From contig VWZW01002569.1 of assembly GCA_013397115.1 (NCBI GenBank), positions 1,040,766 to 1,104,765 of the forward strand: a stretch of 64,000 bases of DNA, written 5' to 3'. Origin of the DNA: Edolisoma coerulescens. Its lineage: Eukaryota > Chordata > Aves > Passeriformes > Campephagidae. Shown here piece by piece: positions 36,859 through 49,000 of this stretch. The notes under the pieces were generated by a model. That model saw nothing but the letters and a program-made list of their open reading frames with translations, was not told the DNA's origin and ran no database searches. A program made the position numbers and the translations under genes. How positions within the stretch are numbered: the stretch's first letter is position 1; each line of letters opens with the position of its first letter.

Positions 36859-37534
36859 ATATGGAGATGATTACCACTAGAGAGATTGATAGGAGAGCTA
36901 GCTACTAAAAACTGCCTATTTCTTATAATTCTTGGAGATCCCACAAATGCTCCTTTGCCTCAAGCCAAGCCTGAGATTTTAAACTAGTGAGACAACTCTC
37001 ACAGAAATGTCCACGGGCATGCATGTGGCCAGAGCAGCAGTTCCTTCCAAAGACCAGGAGTCAGTTTCAAGCCCAGGTTCAGTCTCATTCAGGAAAGAAT
37101 TGGTGGCTGAGGTTATTTTGGTAACAACTGACTTGCCTTAGAGGTCCTTACAAGTGCGTCCTAAGTTTGATAAAGCCCTACTTGCCCAACAGATTTCTTT
37201 AAGTTCCTTTGAAAGTCGTAAAATGTTAATAATTAAGGGTATTGATTTATTGAATAAATGACGTTTTTTCTGCTAGACCAAGCTCTGGATATTGTTTATG
37301 TATTGCTAAAGGGAATGAGTTGAGCCAGATTATATATTAAAAAAACCAAAACCCAACTGAAAAAAAAATCTAGGTATGTGAATACTGGCTTGGCAGTCTG
37401 GTGGCTGCTCTAAATCTATGAGAAAATTATTCTGTGGGCTGTCTCAGACACTGATGCTGCCAATGCAAAGGCAGGGCTGCAAATGCAGTTCACTGTCAGG
37501 TTTGCCCCGTCTATGTTTCTCTCCATTACAATAG

Positions 37535-37656
37535 GGTGATTGATGGGCGAAACTTTATGCCTTTACTGCAAGGAAGAGATCAAAAGTCAGAGCATGAGTT
37601 TCTGTTTCACTACTGTGGGTCCTACTTGCACGCAGTGCAGTGGCATCAGAGGGACA
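37535..37656 (+). pseudogene. Copy 2 exon 9 homologue
   Basis: 122 nt with intact splice sites, encoding HEFLFHYCG and LHAVQWHQRD. It is much less GC-rich than exon 9 of copies 1 and 3. Confidence 0.85.
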
Positions 37657-38107
37657 GTAAGTATAAATATTTGTTCCATGATAACTGCAAAACGTGAATT
37701 TTTTCCTCTTGTTAATTGTCACGTTTTTTGCATGACTGGTGTTTTTCAGGACTGGTGTCTGAGATTCTTGACATTGTTGTGCATGATGTATCAGTGACTC
37801 TGGCTAGCAGACATGTCTTATAGCAAAGAAATTTTTGTGAGTAAAAAAGGGCATTACAGGAAGTGGGGTAAGAATACAAGCTGTTTATTACTATGCTGGA
37901 AATTTAATGTGGTTTTCTTCATATTTCTAGTGTTTTTCATCTTCAAAGTCAGTAGTCTACACAGAAAATCTGATTCGCGATGTTGGAGGTGCCAGGGTGT
38001 GTGAGAAGAGGTCTCCTTAGTAAATAGCTGTACTACTATTGCTTCAAGGAACTTTCCATTTTTCTCTATGGCCTTGTAGTTGTGCCATAAGTTTTCTTTC
38101 CTGCCAG

Positions 38108-38475
38108 GTGGAGCTGTTTGGAAGGCTCATTATGTGACCCCAGTCTTTCATCCACCTGGGGCTGGAGCTTGCTACGGAAAAACAATTTGCCCATGCTTTG
38201 GGGAAGGCATGACCCATCATGAGCCTCCAATGCTGTCTGAAATCTCACAAGACCCCTCTGAAGCCAAACCTCTCTCGGCTGACACAGAGCCCCTCTTTGA
38301 CACTGTCATAAGGAAGATTGGCAGAGCCATAGAGGAGCATCGCAGGACCCTGACCCCAGTCCCAGAGCAGCTCTCTGTGTCCAACGTGGTGTGGAAGCCG
38401 TGGCTGCAGCCGTGCTGCGGCACGTTCCCGTTCTGTTGGTGTGATAAGGAAGGTGACAGCACACAAATTCTGTGA
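38108..38475 (+). pseudogene. Copy 2 exon 10 homologue, mostly converted by copy 1
   Basis: Open to TGA at 38473-38475, ending in a different tail from copy 1. Bases 38243-38456 are identical to copy 1 exon 10. The 5' part (38108-38242) carries several differences, including ETH-free changes such as CYGKTICPCF in place of CYDRGFCPCF. Confidence 0.9.
38243..38456 (+). repeat. 214-bp block identical to 21691-21904
   Basis: The pseudogene partner of the perfectly matching block in copy 1 exon 10. Sequences 3' of 38456 diverge at once and give a different C-terminal tail. Confidence 0.95.
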
Positions 38476-41400
38476 GAGACATGTCTAATGACATGTCCGG
38501 TGGCACTGAGTACTCTGCTGACAAAGATCTCAGATAATAATTGTGTCTTCTCTTCTCCTGGGAAGCAAAGTGGATGAAAATAAAGAAAAGGAAAAGGAAT
38601 GTCAATCAGAAGTTTTCCCCTTCATTCTTTGCCGCTAGCCAAAGGTTTAAGGAAAGCCTGGTTTTGCATACTTGTGTGTAAGAGAAACCTGTAGAGGTAT
38701 ATGCCATCTGACTAATTTATGCCTTCTCAAGGAAGACAGTTGGAAAATACTGCAGAGAGCCAAGTGTATGGTGCTGAGCAGACAGCAGTAAGAAATGTTA
38801 GATTCACATGAAACTCTAAATGTTTGCAGTTGTGCCTCTACAGTCCCTAAATCGCAGTTCTACCCTATTTAAACATAGTAGTTGGAGTCATTACTGCTTC
38901 CTGTACTGCTCTGTTATCTCTGCTGAGGTGCTGAAAAACACCTGGAGCGAGTCTGATTTAGTGAGGGATTGTCCACAAGTTGTGAACTTGTGATCTGAAG
39001 CTTTAGCTGGGTAAAAATAACCTATATCACAGACAATGTGAAGTATAAAATATTGATGTGGCGTATACCTCTGCAGAGGCTACAAAAGAGAGAGAAACAT
39101 TTTGCTCTTCAAAAAGAGGACCTGCTGCATGCTATTTTGGCAAAAGCAGTTTTGTTGCATGTGAGATGCTAATAAAAATGTTTTTAATTAATAGTTTGCA
39201 CTGTTTCAATGCGAGTTGTAGAAAAACAAGGTTTATTTGAGAGTCATATTGGAGTAAAAATATTTGGTAGTAATATATATATTTTTGCAAACTACAGCTT
39301 GTATAAACATAAACCCAAACCAACAGAACAAAGAACTTCAGTGGTGTGACTCTGGGCAGACTTCCTAAGGAGGCATGACCTTGCACTGCATTTTGCAATG
39401 AAATTACACAGATGGTAGGGCTTTGAACTGTATTGATGGCTGTATTTTTTAAGTAGTAGATGAAGTCAGAATTCATTATAAGCATCCTGCTAGAACGCTA
39501 GAAAAATTGCTTGTTGAACTTAGTAAATGGAAAAATGTTTTTGTAGTTTGTTTGTTGTGTTGCTTCCCTCCCTTTGAATACCCTTGCAAACAGTTTACTT
39601 GCCTGGACAGTTTAGTTGGTTAACACTTTTCTTCTTATCTCTTAGGGATTTTTTTTTTTCCCAAGGTCTGATATAGAAGTGATTTTATGAAATTTTGTAT
39701 GTGTCATTTCAATATTTATGTTCACTACTGTAAGTTCACTCAGAAAGCTTGTCAAAGGGAGAAGGAGCTAAATGAAAGCCAATGTTTGCTTCTAGTACTC
39801 AGACATGTGTAAAAAGCCAGAAAGAAAACAGCAGTATAAAACACACAGTGACTCAAAAAAATGAGTTTTTGCTGACAGAGAATTTGCCTGTTTGCAGCAG
39901 GGAGTAAACAGCAGCTTTCTGTGCTCAGGTGCAGTGAAAAACTGGTTAGCTGAGGGGAGGAAATACTGCAGGGCTCAAACTGCAGAGATAAAAATCATCT
40001 CCCTTCTGCTTTGGTGTTACTTATTTACTTTACTTTTTTTTTGGTTAGAAAAAGTGTTTGTTTAAAATTTAATTCTGTTGAAGACAATAAATAACCGTGG
40101 CTTTTAACTCTGTATTGCGTTACTAATGTAATGATGAGAAACAGAATGCGAGGTCTTTGCTTCCAGACAGAGTTTTGCTAGCAGGGAAAAATGTGAAGGT
40201 GTGGGATTTTTTTGTTTGTTTTTTGGATTTGGCTGGGTTGGGTTGGATTGGGTGTTTTTTATGGGGTGGGGGTGGCAGGGGCAGTTTGCATTTTTACGTC
40301 ATGCCAGCAGCAGCATGGGCTGATCTTCAGTAGTGAGACATGGTGAGAAAGAGGTAAATAGTCAAAGAAAAGTTTAGTCATGATTTGGATGAAAGCCAGT
40401 GAAAGTTAATACTTATGTTATTGTCAGTTTTCAAAGATCTGCCCTTCCCAAAGCATGATGCAATTTTTGAGAAATATAATTTTTTCAAGAAAAGTCTTTG
40501 CACCAGAAGCATCACAAGCTGTTAAGCAGTCATACAAAGTAAGTATTATAGACAAATAGATATGAATAAAAGTAGCCCAGCGTCACAACATAAAAAAACC
40601 TGAATACAAGGAGGTAAGGAGGTAAAAAAAAAAAACAACTGTCTCCAACCCTGGTTATCTCTGCCACTGGATTATATGAATCTGATAGTTTTAGCTGCTT
40701 CCTTTTTCCACCACACTGACTCCTACTGACTTCTCTAGAATACAATCTTAAATTCAGCCATTGCTGTAATCAAGTAACACAAAGAACCAAAATGTCAGCA
40801 AATAAATAGGGCTCCTCCAAGTAATTGCTCAAGACCTTCTGAATTGTAAAATGTATTACACCAGAGTTAAGATCCGAAAGAAGGGGATGGATAGTAAACA
40901 CTACAAATACACACTTGTATCTTCAGCACAGGTATGCCTGCCTTTCTAGAAAATGCAATGAAAACAGAGAGACAACATGACAGAAGAAAAGAAGGAGAAC
41001 ATGCTAGTCCTTTTATCTCATCTGGAAGACTGGACAAGCTGTGTGGGAGAAACAAAACCATTTGTAGCATACCCTGTTATTATTTATAGCATCTCTTCTG
41101 AAGCCCTGAAATAGAGTGGTGACAGACATTATACAAATTTTCACAGAATTAACAAGATAGGGAATCTAGAAAAGGCAGTAGCCCTGTTGTGCTAGTATTT
41201 CAACAATAAGAACTTTGTACTCTGCCTGGAATTCATGTAAAACCTGCATAGCTGTTCCCATTTGATGGCTGTTCCAGTTTGCTGGCTGTTGGCAGGGATC
41301 CCAGTGTGTCCATGCTGGAGAGAGGGGGAAGGGGGAGCAAGAAGAACAGGAGCAAGTTACTGGCGGCTTTCACCCACACACCCTTTAGAGGATCAGGACT

Positions 41401-42335
41401 GCTCAGCACCTCCAGGAGCAAGAGGGATTTTGGAACAAGAATAATTGAGAAGAGGGTTTGTTTTCCACATTGTTAAAAGGGGTTGGCCTTTTTTATTAGT
41501 CCTGATGATAATTTTATTGTGGCTTACTGGCTTGCAGAGGGAATTGCTATCTGATGTATTCTTGGATTTCTGTAAGAGATTGCTGTTTTTTAGAGGCTGC
41601 TGTTAGATTTATAAATTATGTTGTGTTTTCTCATTTAACAGCTAAGGAAACTGGACAAGCCCTAGGGCCCAGTAGTGGGTTCATCACATCCTAGTGCTGT
41701 CAGTGAGAGCTCTGCTTTCAGAAGGAATCAGACCCAAAAAGAGGAATGTGAATATGCATATTTAAATTGTGGTGTTTTTTTAGTAAGTGTGGTCATTCAT
41801 GTAGTCCTTCAGTAAGGAAATGGCTTGCAGTGAATCAGATAGTGCCACAACCTATGGTATTAAGAATTTATAGAATCAACTATGTGCCTGTTTCATAAAA
41901 CAGAAAACTATGAAGTTTACCAGGGAAAACAATGGTAAGAAAGACATTCACTGAGGTTCTTTCCTGGATTTTAGGTGTTGTGCTTAAGAAAACGTAAGCA
42001 GATAATCTCACTTTTTCCCTGCTACCACCACCCCAACTTAGTGAGAATCCTCGAGTAGATAATACAAGTTTGGATCTATTGGTATTTCAAGACCTTTTAC
42101 CCTACTTTTATAAGACATGGAGGGTTAGGAGTATATATAATATATGGTATAGTACACTTACTATGCATTTATCACATTATGGTATCTATGAACTAGCAAT
42201 TAGAAGATGTGTCCTAGCGAATGTATTTTACATCTGTAAGCTTCCATTGCAAACACCTTGAGCAACTAAAACATGTGCAGAGATACTCCTGGGGTCTCCT
42301 AGGAAGATAATCAAGTTTAAGCCTGTTGCCTCACC
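38476..42335. other. Intergenic between copies 2 and 3, nothing recognised
   Basis: AT-rich DNA with short homopolymers and a G/T-rich tract near 40200-40280. No exon, RNA gene or repeat family was recognised. The minus-strand open frame 39132-39485 shows no domain. Confidence 0.4.
38579..38584 (+). promoter_or_regulatory. Candidate polyadenylation signal of copy 2
   Basis: AATAAA about 100 bp after the pseudogene's terminal TGA. It may be a relic of the functional gene. Confidence 0.4.
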
Positions 42336-42541
42336 ATGATTTTGCAGATGGTCCCGTGGTTTAAGGAGCACTTTCCAGACCCTGTGTGTGGCAATTGGTT
42401 CAGCAGATGCCACAGTCAAGTCATTGCCATAATGACCAGCGTGACTCCACACCGATCACCTTTGTGCTCCTGTCCCACTCATTCCAGGAGCCTTAACAGG
42501 AGCATCCTACACCCCCGTACAAGGGGTGCCTCGGGACACTT
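42336..42541 (+). CDS. ARSD: Candidate first coding exon of copy 3
   Basis: This open segment has ATG codons at 42336 and 42432 and a strong donor (GTAAGT at 42542-42547) that leaves two bases of a codon, the phase exon 2 at 42877 requires. With the ATG at 42336 the protein would be 647 residues, with the one at 42432 615; both are longer than the 590 of copy 1. The encoded peptide is not like copy 1 exon 1. Phase agreement alone has a one-in-three chance, so this is tentative. Confidence 0.3.
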
Positions 42542-42876
42542 GTAAGTATCCAACCACTCATTCTGCTGGGAATATCTGCAGAGGTCAGTGCAAGTGTCAA
42601 TAAAGAAATGCAGACACGAAATTCCTGTGTGAATAAATAATAATAATAAATCAATCACATAAAAATAATAAGAATTTAAAAAACCCAGAAAATAATTCTA
42701 ATATTAGAAAATGCAAAGACTTCTGTAAATGTTCAGGAGCTCCATCTGCTGGCACTCTTTGGTTGCTGTTTGCACCTATACTGAGTCCCCATGAAACTTT
42801 AAGAATAGTAGTTTAAAGTCTATTGTAAAACTTACAATTTTTTTTTCTAATGTTACCTCTTTACTTTTGCTTTTAG

Positions 42877-43017
42877 GAGCTACCTAAACATTTGGCTAAT
42901 TTTATGCTTGTTTCCAAGAACCTGCATATCAAATCCTTCAAAACCTAACTTTTTACTGATACTGGCTGATGATCTTGGTATTGGAGATGTGGGTTGCTAT
43001 GGCAATGATACAATAAG
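42877..43017 (+). CDS. ARSD: Copy 3 exon 2: leader and ADDLG motif
   Basis: Encodes the hydrophobic NIWLILCLF leader, then KPNFLLILADDLGIGDVG and the GNDT sequon. Nine nucleotides shorter than in copy 1 because of a shorter leader region. Confidence 0.88.
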
Positions 43018-46000
43018 GTATGAAATCAATTATCCCTTCTGGGTGCACTTCATTTAAAAAAACCACTGATGATACTTAGCATTAAAATTCATTATTAATT
43101 TATTTGTTTATCTAGATATACTTCTTTTCAAACTATGTACAAAATGAATGTTTTACAATGATTCCTACTGGAGTCATAATTATGCAGGCTCGCTTGAGAA
43201 ACTTTCTGGGGCTTAGAACCTTCCAGATGTGTCTGTGCCCTGTACTTCTCAGGCATGTGTATAATACATAAATCTCCAGAGTTCCAGGGTTGAAATATGA
43301 AGGAATGGTATTACAATTTAATATCAGTTAACAACTCTAGTAGACTTATTATGAAACGACAGGTCAGTCCATGTGATATACTTATCCATAGTGCAGTTAC
43401 CAATCTGTATATAGATTGACTGAGAGAATGATGTGTCTTTGTTCTAGCCCATTATTGTCTTGGATGTTGTGTTGCGAACAGACTTTTTCCCTACGTTGCA
43501 TGGGATTTTGGTATGAGATATACCTGAGATACCTTGTCTTTTTTCCCCCGTTTTATAGTTATTAATAAAACCACATATACCCATGGAAAACTCATTTCTA
43601 GGGAGTCAAGGTGTCTCAAGAATATATGTAAAACACACAACTTTTCTAACTCAGTTATAGGTAAACAGATTTTCGCAAATTTGATGGTGATATTTTTGAC
43701 AAATTTAGGAGGAGCAAGATACCATGAATTTCTGTGTAATATGTTTTTATCAGAGATGGGATTTTTCTCTTTAGGACCCCTAACATTGATGGCCTGGCAA
43801 GGGATGGAGTGAGACTTACTCAGCACATTGCTGCAGCAGCAGTCTGTACTCCAAGCAGAGCCGCTTTCCTGACTGGCAGATACCCTATCAGATCAGGTTG
43901 GACCTCTCTCTAATGATTTGCTGCAGTTAGTCTAGTCAGTGTTGATATTAAAAATCCCCTTAAATAAACCATTTTAAAGAACAGTTAATCTTGGGATTTG
44001 GAGTCTCAATGAGATGGGCAAAAAATAGAGATGACTGGTGATTGATTTCTATGGGAAAATCCCCATATAAAACACATTTAATGTGGTTAAATGACAACAA
44101 AGAAATGGATGAAAATCTAAACAGTACAAAGCACCCAGCGGTAGAAAAATGAAGAGGAAAATTGTGTAAATGTTGTATGTTCAGTGGCACTGGGATTATA
44201 TTAAATGTAATAATTTTAATATCCTGGCAAACTTTTTCACAGTGAAATGTGTTTTAAAATAGATTTACTTCAGCCATGTAAATTTATGACAGAAGACTTC
44301 AACCACTGCATATAGCAGTAATAATCAGTGTAGCCTCTGATGTGATTCTGACTTGCTTAAGGAGAAATGTAATCATGAACTGTACATTTGAGAAGTGTGT
44401 ACCCCTAACTCTGTAAGCCTTTTGTTCTAGATAAAACTTTCTTTTTTTTTTAACATCATATTTAGATAGAACTTTGATTGTAAAAGGTTTCTTAATGTCC
44501 AAATGAAGGTGTCTTCCTGCCATTTGTAGACACCCCAGCATAGCTGAGGCATCTGCATTGGACTAGCACATAACGACATGGAACTTGGAAAAGACATCAT
44601 TCTGGAGGTCAATCAGAATATCTTAGGGCATAGGAAATGGCTTATAAAAAGGCACTAGGCTTAGGCAACTGAGTCCTATTCATTAGAAAGCACAGTCTGA
44701 GAACACTGAAAATCTGAAATCTGGCTCGTTTTATTTTAAAACTATAATTCCTCTCTAGGCATGGCATCCAGCACTCAACGGCAGGTTCTCTTCTGGAACG
44801 GGGGTTCTGGGGGGCTCCCACCAAATGAAACTACTTTTGCCAGAATACTCAACCAGCAAGGTTATTCTACAGCACTTGTAGGTATGACACATAGAAACTT
44901 GTTGCCTTTTCACTGTTTGTTATTCTAATTAGGTTGCTTCTGTAAATACATTTTTTTGTCAAAATGTCCAGGATCAGTTAAACTAGATTTTCTTATATGC
45001 ATAACTTTCAAAATAAGCAGGGTTTTTAGAACACTATCCAGGTCACTGTCCAGGTCCCAGTGTCAGTACGGCGTATCTGGTAAATCCAAAATGAGGTGTA
45101 CGGAATACATAAATACACACTGCAAATGGAAGTAAACTCAAAGGAAAGACTCTTGTTTACACAGTACAGATTGCTTTAGGATGAACCAACAGAGATATTC
45201 ACTGATGTATTAGAGCAGAAAAATGTCATCTGCCAGTTGGCACTGAGACACCACAGTGGTCCTAATTATATCAATGTCAGCACAGTGTTCTTAATTATGT
45301 TGACTTCAGCAAGGCTTTTAACACTGTCTCTCACAACATCCTCATAGGCAAACTCTGGAAGTGTGGACTGCATGAATGGACAGGGAAGTGGGTTGAAAAC
45401 TGGCTGAACAGCAGATCCCAGAGGGTTGTAATCAGTGGCAGAGGGTCTAGTTGTCACTAGTGGTGTCCCCAAGGGTCAAGACTGAGCCCAGTATTGTTTT
45501 TACTTATTTATCAATAATGAACATAATTAGGGGACTGAAGCATCTCACTTACAAGGAAAGGCTGGGGGAGCTGGGCAGGTTCAGCCTTGAGAAGAGATGG
45601 CTCAGAGGGGACTTCATTGATGTCTGTCAGTATCTGAAGGGATGGTACCAAGAAGATGGAGCCAGGCTCTTCTTGGTGGTGCCAAGCAATAGGACAAGAG
45701 GCAACAGGCAGAGACTGATGCACAGGAAGTTCCACCTGATCATAAGGAAGAACTTCTTTGCTGTGCAGGTGGCCGAGCACTGGAATAGATGGTCCAGAGA
45801 GGGTGTAGAGTCTCCCTCACTGGAGATATTCAAGAACTGTCTGGAAACAATCCTGTGCCATGTGCTCTGGGATGACCCTGCCTGAGCAGGGAGGCTGGAC
45901 CAGATGACCCACTGTGGTTCCTTCCAACCTTACCCAATCTGGTGGCTGTATTTTCTGTTATTTAAGCATTCTGCTGATTATCACAGTTATGATGTCCCTT

Positions 46001-49000
46001 AATTTCTGTAAAAGGATATTCTGTCAAAAAGCTGAAAGAGTCCCATTGACTTCAGTGGATCTTATATCAAAATACATGTCCAAAAAAAAGAAAATCCTGG
46101 TAACTCATTGCTAATTTTGCCTGAACAGCGATTAAAGTCTGTGTCGTTGAAGCACCTTTCATTTTTAAACTCTTTATACTCTTTTGTAATGTGCTTAATT
46201 GTAATTACGGTGCTTTTCACACCTCTGCTCAGCTCCACACACACTGAGGTGGGCACTCAGCTCCTAAACTGAAACAAATCTCAGTGATGTACTGACTTCA
46301 CACACTGCTCACTGCAGTCTGATACAGCTTATAGTGTAAAACACTTTCATATACAAAAGTGAAGTGCAGGACAGGCCAGCACTTCACTGAGTCTGTCCCC
46401 ATTCCACACCAGCTCCTCCCTTGGCTGCACCTTAACTGAGAAATCCAGGCAGACACACCCTAGAGTTGTAATATTGGATTTAAGACTTTTATGTTTTATT
46501 TCCAGGGAAGTGGCATATGGGTGTGAACTGCAAAACCCGCCATGATCACTGCCACCATCCTTTAAATCATGGGTTTGATTATTTTTATGGCATGCCTTTT
46601 ACTCTTGTGAATGAGTGTCAAGGCACAGATGACCCTGAATTGGCCAAGTCTTTGCAAGATACATATTGGTTTTACACTCAGATGATCATCCTTGCAGTAT
46701 TTACTCTTGTGATTGGAAAACTTGCCAATTTATTCCCAGTAAAATGGAAAATAATCATCTGTCTGGCCATCTGTGGTGTCCTTCATTTCATCTCCTGGTT
46801 CTCCAGCTATGGTTTCACCAAGTACTGGAACTGTATCCTGATGAGAAACCATGATATCACTGAACAACCGATGAACCTACAAAAAACTACTTCTAATATG
46901 CTGAAGGAAGCAGTTACATTCATTGAAAGGTAATCAGCAGAGGTGAGGAGCAGACTGGCAGGGAGCAAGCGATACAAAGGGGTCCTGGCCAAATACTGTG
47001 CCTTCTGCCAGCAGGAACAGAAAAATGATCTTTGGGTGGTGAATGGGCTGTCATAGAAAGTGTCATATGAAGTTAATATTTTACAAACAGGAGAGTGATA
47101 GTGAGTTTTGTTCATTTTTGTGGTTTTGTTTCTTTTTTTTTTTCCCAAAGGTGTCCTTCATTTACTATCAGTAACCTCAATTGGAACTGAAAAAAACACT
47201 AAGTCTTTAAAAGTATTCATGTGTTAAATCTGGGCATATCCATATTTCTGTCAGGGTTTAGGGGCTGTGCATTTGCTTTTTAAAGGAAATTTGAGGTAAT
47301 ACAAATTCCTTCTCTAAAACTTTGAGCATAAGTAATCTCAGATTCCAAGGATATCCTACCTGGCTTGGTGTTGAAGGGATATGGTTTCATTGTGCGTGAA
47401 ACCTACTGATATCACCCACTGCGAGTGATATCTGCCTCTTCCATGAGGGCACCTTGGATGCTCAGTGACATACATCCATGTTTAAGCTTAGGCAAGTGAG
47501 TCCTATTCTCCTTGCTTCCAAGAATGTGTCATGCTTTTGGCTATGACCTCTTCTAGTTGTTTATTTAGTGTTCTACACATGTCTAATTTGGAACTGGAAA
47601 AAGAAAGGGCCCATTACTGTTTTGGTCTTAATATAGAACAAACATCTTTGAGGGATATATTTTAATCCCCTCTGTCTCCCAAAGCCTCAACACTGAAAAG
47701 GTGTCAAAAAACCAAAATTTTTTTGGTTAGATCACAACAATAGTAATATTAATTGAGATAGCAACTGCAATACCACTCTTATATTTTGGGTTGCGTGACA
47801 GTTTAAAGAGAAATGACTATTGTTTTCTTTTATTTCAGAAACAAGCATAGACCATTTCTTCTCTTTGTTTCCCTTTTACATGTTCACACACCTCTCATTA
47901 CCACAGAGAAGTTTCAGGGAAGAAGCAGGCATGGCCTGTATGGAGATAACGTAGAGGAGATGGACTGGATGGTGGGTAAGTGTTGGTCTTGAAGGAAATT
48001 CTTCATTCATTTGAATGTGGAAAAGATATTAAAGGGGTGATCATCAAACTCCCTTTTGGCATATGTAAAAATCAGTGAACTCACCTTGGTTACACAATTC
48101 GTTTCAGAGATTGCCGTACCATAACCATACAATACCTCTTTTTTATTTTCTTAAGATGAAAGCTTAAACTTTCCTTGTAAGGATTTGTTCTTTATCTTTT
48201 ATTAAATGACACACTTCTATGCTGAAGTGTTACATGCAGTCAGATAACCAAATGTGTCCCTAATCATGTTGTTAGTCAAAATGTATGGCATTTCTCCAGC
48301 TCTGGTCTTAGAAGATGTAAAGAGTGTTGCTGCTGAATATTATGTTATATGATGGTTGTTTTGTGTACTTATTCATTTTTATCAAAAAAATAATATATCC
48401 GAACCCTCTCCTAAGCCAAAAGTCCAAGTTAGAAAGCTGTGGAGTTTCTCTTAATAAATTGTGTGAAGTCAGTGATGACTTACTTAGGGCGTAATCTAGG
48501 CTCTTGAGTACCAATCAGGTTAAATTTCTGATTGGTTTAATTAGGTTTAAAAACCTAAACTTTACTTAGTTTTTCCTTTTCAATGAGAGGGAGAGAGATA
48601 GCTACTGTTTGTATTTAGTCATAAGTGAAGACCCTATTGACAAAGTAATTGCCTCCTGTCAACGTCACGGTTCAATCCCTGAACCTTTTTTACCCCCAAT
48701 AACCATGTCTACAAAACCGTAATTTGAGAGGAGCCTGACTGCTTTCAATGAGCAGGCTGAAAACTCCTGCAAGATCCAGTTGAACCAGAGGCCTCAGCCA
48801 TGCTCCTCTTTCTCCTTTTGGCACCAGTCACCTTCAGACACAGGCTGTGTAAGCAGAGATGGGTAGCAGAAGTCAAGATATAAGGAACATGTAGTTGAAA
48901 CAGGATAGCAGCTAGTGAGGACAGAACTCTCCAGAGCTGGATAGCTCTTGATTTGGGGTCTAATTCAGAACCAATATGCCTAGACTCAATCTAAACACTT

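Larger units (their letters stand above)
29755..38107 (+). other. Former introns of copy 2
   Basis: AT-rich sequence between the pseudogene exons, including an LTR-like scrap (31629-32130) and a short imperfect duplication (33895-33970), listed separately. No nested gene was seen. Confidence 0.5.
29605..38475 (+). pseudogene. Copy 2: ARSD-like arylsulfatase pseudogene
   Basis: Homologues of exons 2-10 are all present: 29605-29754, 31041-31162, 32626-32748, 34216-34639, 35535-35671, 35882-36018, 36696-36858, 37535-37656, 38108-38475. Lesions seen directly: (1) the CxPSR signature reads CTASR; (2) a one-base loss in exon 5 leads to an in-frame TGA at 34431, and a later one-base gain restores the homologous frame; (3) exon 7 is 137 nt instead of 135, a frameshift; (4) exon 8 lacks both AG acceptor and GT donor. 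No coding exon 1 is certain, although an ATG at 29618 opens a leader-like MALTSSLLWNTFGFSAA. Other sites survive: ADDLG, GKWH, HVHTPF, SDHG, GGKGMGGWEGG. Much of the protein is still readable, so inactivation is not ancient. A truncated transcript is possible but a working sulfatase is not expected. Confidence 0.9.

Noticed and set aside
29605..38475. Copy 2 as a third functional sulfatase
   Set aside because: Four separate kinds of damage (in-frame stop, frameshift, two lost splice sites, altered signature) are visible, so sequencing error alone is an unlikely explanation.
45451..45885. 144-codon plus-strand open frame inside copy 3 intron 4
   Set aside because: It carries the CR1 'FSLEKRWLRGDF' and 'RKNFFAVQV' blocks, so it is retroposon sequence and not an alternative exon.
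48655..48720. Short tRNA T-arm-like phrase in copy 3 intron 6
   Set aside because: Only GGTTCAATCCC is present; no other tRNA arm or SINE tail is visible around it.
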